Shown one piece after another: positions 62,060-64,000 of a stretch of 64,000 nucleotides of DNA. Under the pieces are notes generated by a model, which was not told where the DNA came from, did not search any database, and worked only from the letters and a program-made list of their open reading frames with translations. A program made the position numbers and the translations under genes. The number at the start of each line of letters is the position of its first letter. The first letter of the stretch is position 1. The DNA comes from an uncultured Alphaproteobacteria bacterium (GTDB taxonomy: Bacteria; Pseudomonadota; Alphaproteobacteria; Rhodobacterales; Rhodobacteraceae), in contig CACLZW010000003.1 of assembly GCA_902611475.1 (NCBI GenBank), forward strand, positions 34,453 to 98,452, read 5' to 3'.

Positions 62060-63274
62060 TTGAGTAGCGAAAATAGTGTAGCTAGAGATCCCCTTTATGG
62101 ATGGGTAATGGTCATTTCTGTCTTTACTCTAACCGCTCTATCATTTGGCACAATGGGTTCGATATCTGTTTTCTTAAAGCCATTATCAAATGAATTTGGA
62201 TGGACACGCGCGAATACAGCTTTTGGATATACAGTCGCGTCTCTAGGTTCTGCTTTTTTTGGAATTATCTGGGGCTATGTCGCTGATAAATATGGAACAA
62301 GGCTTTTCGGCTTTTTTGCTACGTTTTTTATGGTCTCCTGCTTATTTTTTCTCAGTAAACAGAATAATATCCTTCATTTTTACGCATTATATCTTTGTTT
62401 TGGCGCCTTTGGAAATGCTGTTGTTGGCTCTCCTCTTTATGCCAACGTAGGCTTTTGGTTCAAGAAAAATCCTGGCTTAGCAATTGGAATAACTGCTGCG
62501 GGTGGGGCAGCTGGCCAGGGGTTAATTCCTTTATTATCAACATATCTAATCAAGGCTCACGGGTGGCAAGATGCTTATATGTATCTGTCCTACATATATC
62601 TTATGATAATGGCTCCTTTTTCTTTCCTGATTAAAGAGTCGCCATGGCGAGAAAGAGCTCGTATTGCTATAAAAGATGACTTCAGGGATTTTCCACTTAG
62701 TGAAAAAGAAGTTATTACCTGGATTTCGTGTGCTGTGATTTTTTGCTGTATATGCATGTCGGTACCTATCGTTCATTTAATACCCTTACTTACGGACGCT
62801 TCATTCTCGGAGGACTTTGCTGCAAGCGTTTTCCTTGCCCTGATGGTCTTTGGAATAGTTGGACGCATTATTAGTGGCAAACTTGGAGATATTATCGGTG
62901 CCTTGCCTACTTATATTCTTATGTCTATCGGCCAAACAATTACAGTACTTGGATTCCCATACATTGATTTTAAAGTTGGTTTATTTATTGTTGCTGCAGC
63001 CTTTGGTTTTACATATTCCGGCGTAATGTCAGCAATTTTAGTCTGTGCTAGAATGATGGTATCGGCAAAATTAGCTGGAAGAGCAATGGCCTTAGGCTCT
63101 TTTTTTGGTTGGGTAGGTATGGGCTTAGGTGGGTATTTTGGAGGATTACTTTATGATATAAAAGGCGATTATAGTTGGTCATTTCAGTTTGCTTCGCTTA
63201 TGGGGTCTATTAATCTTTTAATTCTCTGGCAATTTCACTTACGAATAAAGAGCCAGCGAGAAGTGATCTCTTAA
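62060..63274 (+). CDS. MFS transporter, monocarboxylate-like
   Basis: A 404-residue twelve-helix MFS carrier with GWVMVISVFTLTALSFGTMGSISVFLKPL near residue 9 in part, EFGWTRANTAFGYTVASLGSAFFGIIWGYVADKYGTR near residue 45 in part (loop 2-3 motif GYVADKYGTR), AAGGAAGQGLIPLLSTYLI near residue 143 and GRIISGKLGDIIG near residue 268. The family of monocarboxylate and oxalate exporters fits. TTG 62060 is the start with AAGGA six bases upstream. It follows two SDRs after a 111-base gap with a short hairpin, and overlaps nothing; it is convergent with the M24 gene two bases away. Confidence 0.9.
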   Translation: MSSENSVARDPLYGWVMVISVFTLTALSFGTMGSISVFLKPLSNEFGWTRANTAFGYTVASLGSAFFGIIWGYVADKYGTRLFGFFATFFMVSCLFFLSKQNNILHFYALYLCFGAFGNAVVGSPLYANVGFWFKKNPGLAIGITAAGGAAGQGLIPLLSTYLIKAHGWQDAYMYLSYIYLMIMAPFSFLIKESPWRERARIAIKDDFRDFPLSEKEVITWISCAVIFCCICMSVPIVHLIPLLTDASFSEDFAASVFLALMVFGIVGRIISGKLGDIIGALPTYILMSIGQTITVLGFPYIDFKVGLFIVAAAFGFTYSGVMSAILVCARMMVSAKLAGRAMALGSFFGWVGMGLGGYFGGLLYDIKGDYSWSFQFASLMGSINLLILWQFHLRIKSQREVIS

Positions 63275-63276
63275 AA

Positions 63277-64000
63277 CTAACTTATTAATGGCAACTCTTT
63301 TGGAGCCCTTTTTGTTAATAAAATTGGTCCATCCTTTGAAACAAAAATATTTTCCTCATGAACTATAATTTTTCCAGGTTTATACTCCATCGACGGCTCG
63401 ATAGTGAGAACCATATTTTCCTGAATAATAGTATTATCAAAAGAAGAGATTGATGGAGGTTCCGTCAATTGCAACCCAACTCCATGGCCATATCTACCTT
63501 CACCTTTAACTATAAACCCAAAGTCTTCAATTTTTTTGTTTATTTTTTTCCATACATCTTGTGTCTTTGCACCTGGTACTAAATTTTTAATGCCTTCCTC
63601 TGTTGCGTGCCATAAAATTTCATTTGTTCTTTTGAGTTCGTCAGATGCTGTTCCAATTGCAAAATTTCTATCGAAATCACAAAAATAACCATCAAACGTA
63701 GAGCCCGTATCTATGAAAAGGAAGTCTCCCGAAGAAATCAATTTATCCGTTGGATTTCCAATAATCTGCGAAACCCCACCTCTACCTGATATAACCGGTA
63801 AATAAGGAATACTATCCACTCCTCCTTTTAAAATTTCTTTCTTCACCTTTTTTGCTACATCACGCTCACTGTCGCTAGCCGATATAAACGTCGGTAAAAC
63901 GCAAAAAACTTCACTGACAATTTGTGCCACTTTCTCTATTTTTTTTATCTCATTTAACGTCTTAACTGATCGAAGTGCCCAAATCAAAGAGGCCCCATCA
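63277..64000 (-). CDS. M24 metallopeptidase (Xaa-Pro/creatinase-type), cut by right edge
   Basis: The C-terminal ~240 residues of an M24 enzyme; the frame is open to base 64000, so the N-terminal creatinase-like domain lies outside. All five metal-site motifs are present: DTGSTFDGYFCDFDRNF with two Asp, YGHGVGLQLTEPP with His, LTIEPSME with Glu, and IVHEENIFVS with Glu. It therefore has the pita-bread catalytic domain complete and would cleave Xaa-Pro peptides or related substrates. DddP has the same fold, but this protein lacks DddP hallmarks. It ends two bases from the MFS stop. Confidence 0.86.
   Translation of the reverse strand, partial: DGASLIWALRSVKTLNEIKKIEKVAQIVSEVFCVLPTFISASDSERDVAKKVKKEILKGGVDSIPYLPVISGRGGVSQIIGNPTDKLISSGDFLFIDTGSTFDGYFCDFDRNFAIGTASDELKRTNEILWHATEEGIKNLVPGAKTQDVWKKINKKIEDFGFIVKGEGRYGHGVGLQLTEPPSISSFDNTIIQENMVLTIEPSMEYKPGKIIVHEENIFVSKDGPILLTKRAPKELPLIS

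Noticed and set aside
1..64000. CRISPR array, insertion sequence, prophage or integrase
   Set aside because: No regularly spaced repeats, transposase or phage genes, or long terminal repeats were seen.

Overview
The window is AT-rich, gene-dense DNA from what looks like a streamlined marine alphaproteobacterium. By eye G+C is in the thirties. Intergenic gaps are short (the longest is about 180 bp, 35032-35213), many genes start with TTG or GTG, and several neighbours overlap. The content is typical of surface-ocean Alphaproteobacteria of the SAR116, AEGEAN-169 or roseobacter-like type: DMSP lyase DddP, Xsc-Pta, a SoeABC-type sulfite dehydrogenase, a GmaS/GlnT-type glutamine synthetase homologue, and many flavin amine oxidoreductases and transporters. 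The exact clade cannot be settled here. I found no tRNA, rRNA, CRISPR array, insertion sequence, prophage or integrase. Both ends cut a gene: an acyl-CoA synthetase on the left and an M24 peptidase on the right.

Layout. 1-5.4 kb: truncated acyl-CoA synthetase, DMT exporter, glutamate dehydrogenase, DsbA-like thiol protein and M20 dipeptidase. 5.5-16.3 kb: an organosulfur island with a biotinyl-domain protein and soeABC on the minus strand, divergent dddP, a hydrolase and PLP lyase pair, then xsc-pta. 16.3-23 kb: PreP-like M16 protease, alanine dehydrogenase, a BciA (divinyl reductase) homologue and a GMC oxidoreductase. 23-29 kb: a minus-strand run from a GAF protein down to a Nudix hydrolase. 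29-33 kb: DUF1330 protein, MATE exporter and a cyclase/TolB/TPR protein. 33-39 kb: divergent halves of an amino-acid-type ABC importer with EthD, AhpD-like, CMD, 2-oxoglutarate dioxygenase and M29-like genes. 39-49 kb: amine and amino-acid oxidoreductases, SDR, FadH-like enzyme, aminotransferase, trans-sulfuration enzyme, HAD phosphatase and endonuclease III. 49-64 kb: methyltransferase, IlvD/Edd dehydratase, threonine-synthase-like enzyme, a second cyclase, a RidA gene interrupted by a stop codon, an LDH2-type reductase, a GST-CMD-methyltransferase-GS operon, and an oxidoreductase-SDR-SDR-MFS operon.

How the genes work together. Xsc turns sulfoacetaldehyde into acetyl phosphate and sulfite, Pta makes acetyl-CoA, and the Soe complex can oxidise the toxic sulfite to sulfate and feed quinone. 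Alanine dehydrogenase fits a taurine:pyruvate transaminase route, although no transaminase of that kind is seen. DddP would cleave DMSP to DMS and acrylate. The rest reads as a scavenging toolkit for amines, amino acids, peptides and unknown aromatic or sugar-acid substrates.

The most unusual observations are: two genes whose conserved N-termini lie upstream of every ATG, GTG or TTG, each with AGGA nine bases before an ATT or ATA codon; a RidA frame broken by one TAA; an 18-bp perfect inverted repeat before alanine dehydrogenase; a recurrent GGGGG ribosome-binding motif; a lone biotinyl domain heading the soe operon; and a chlorophyll-pathway BciA homologue with no pigment genes nearby.
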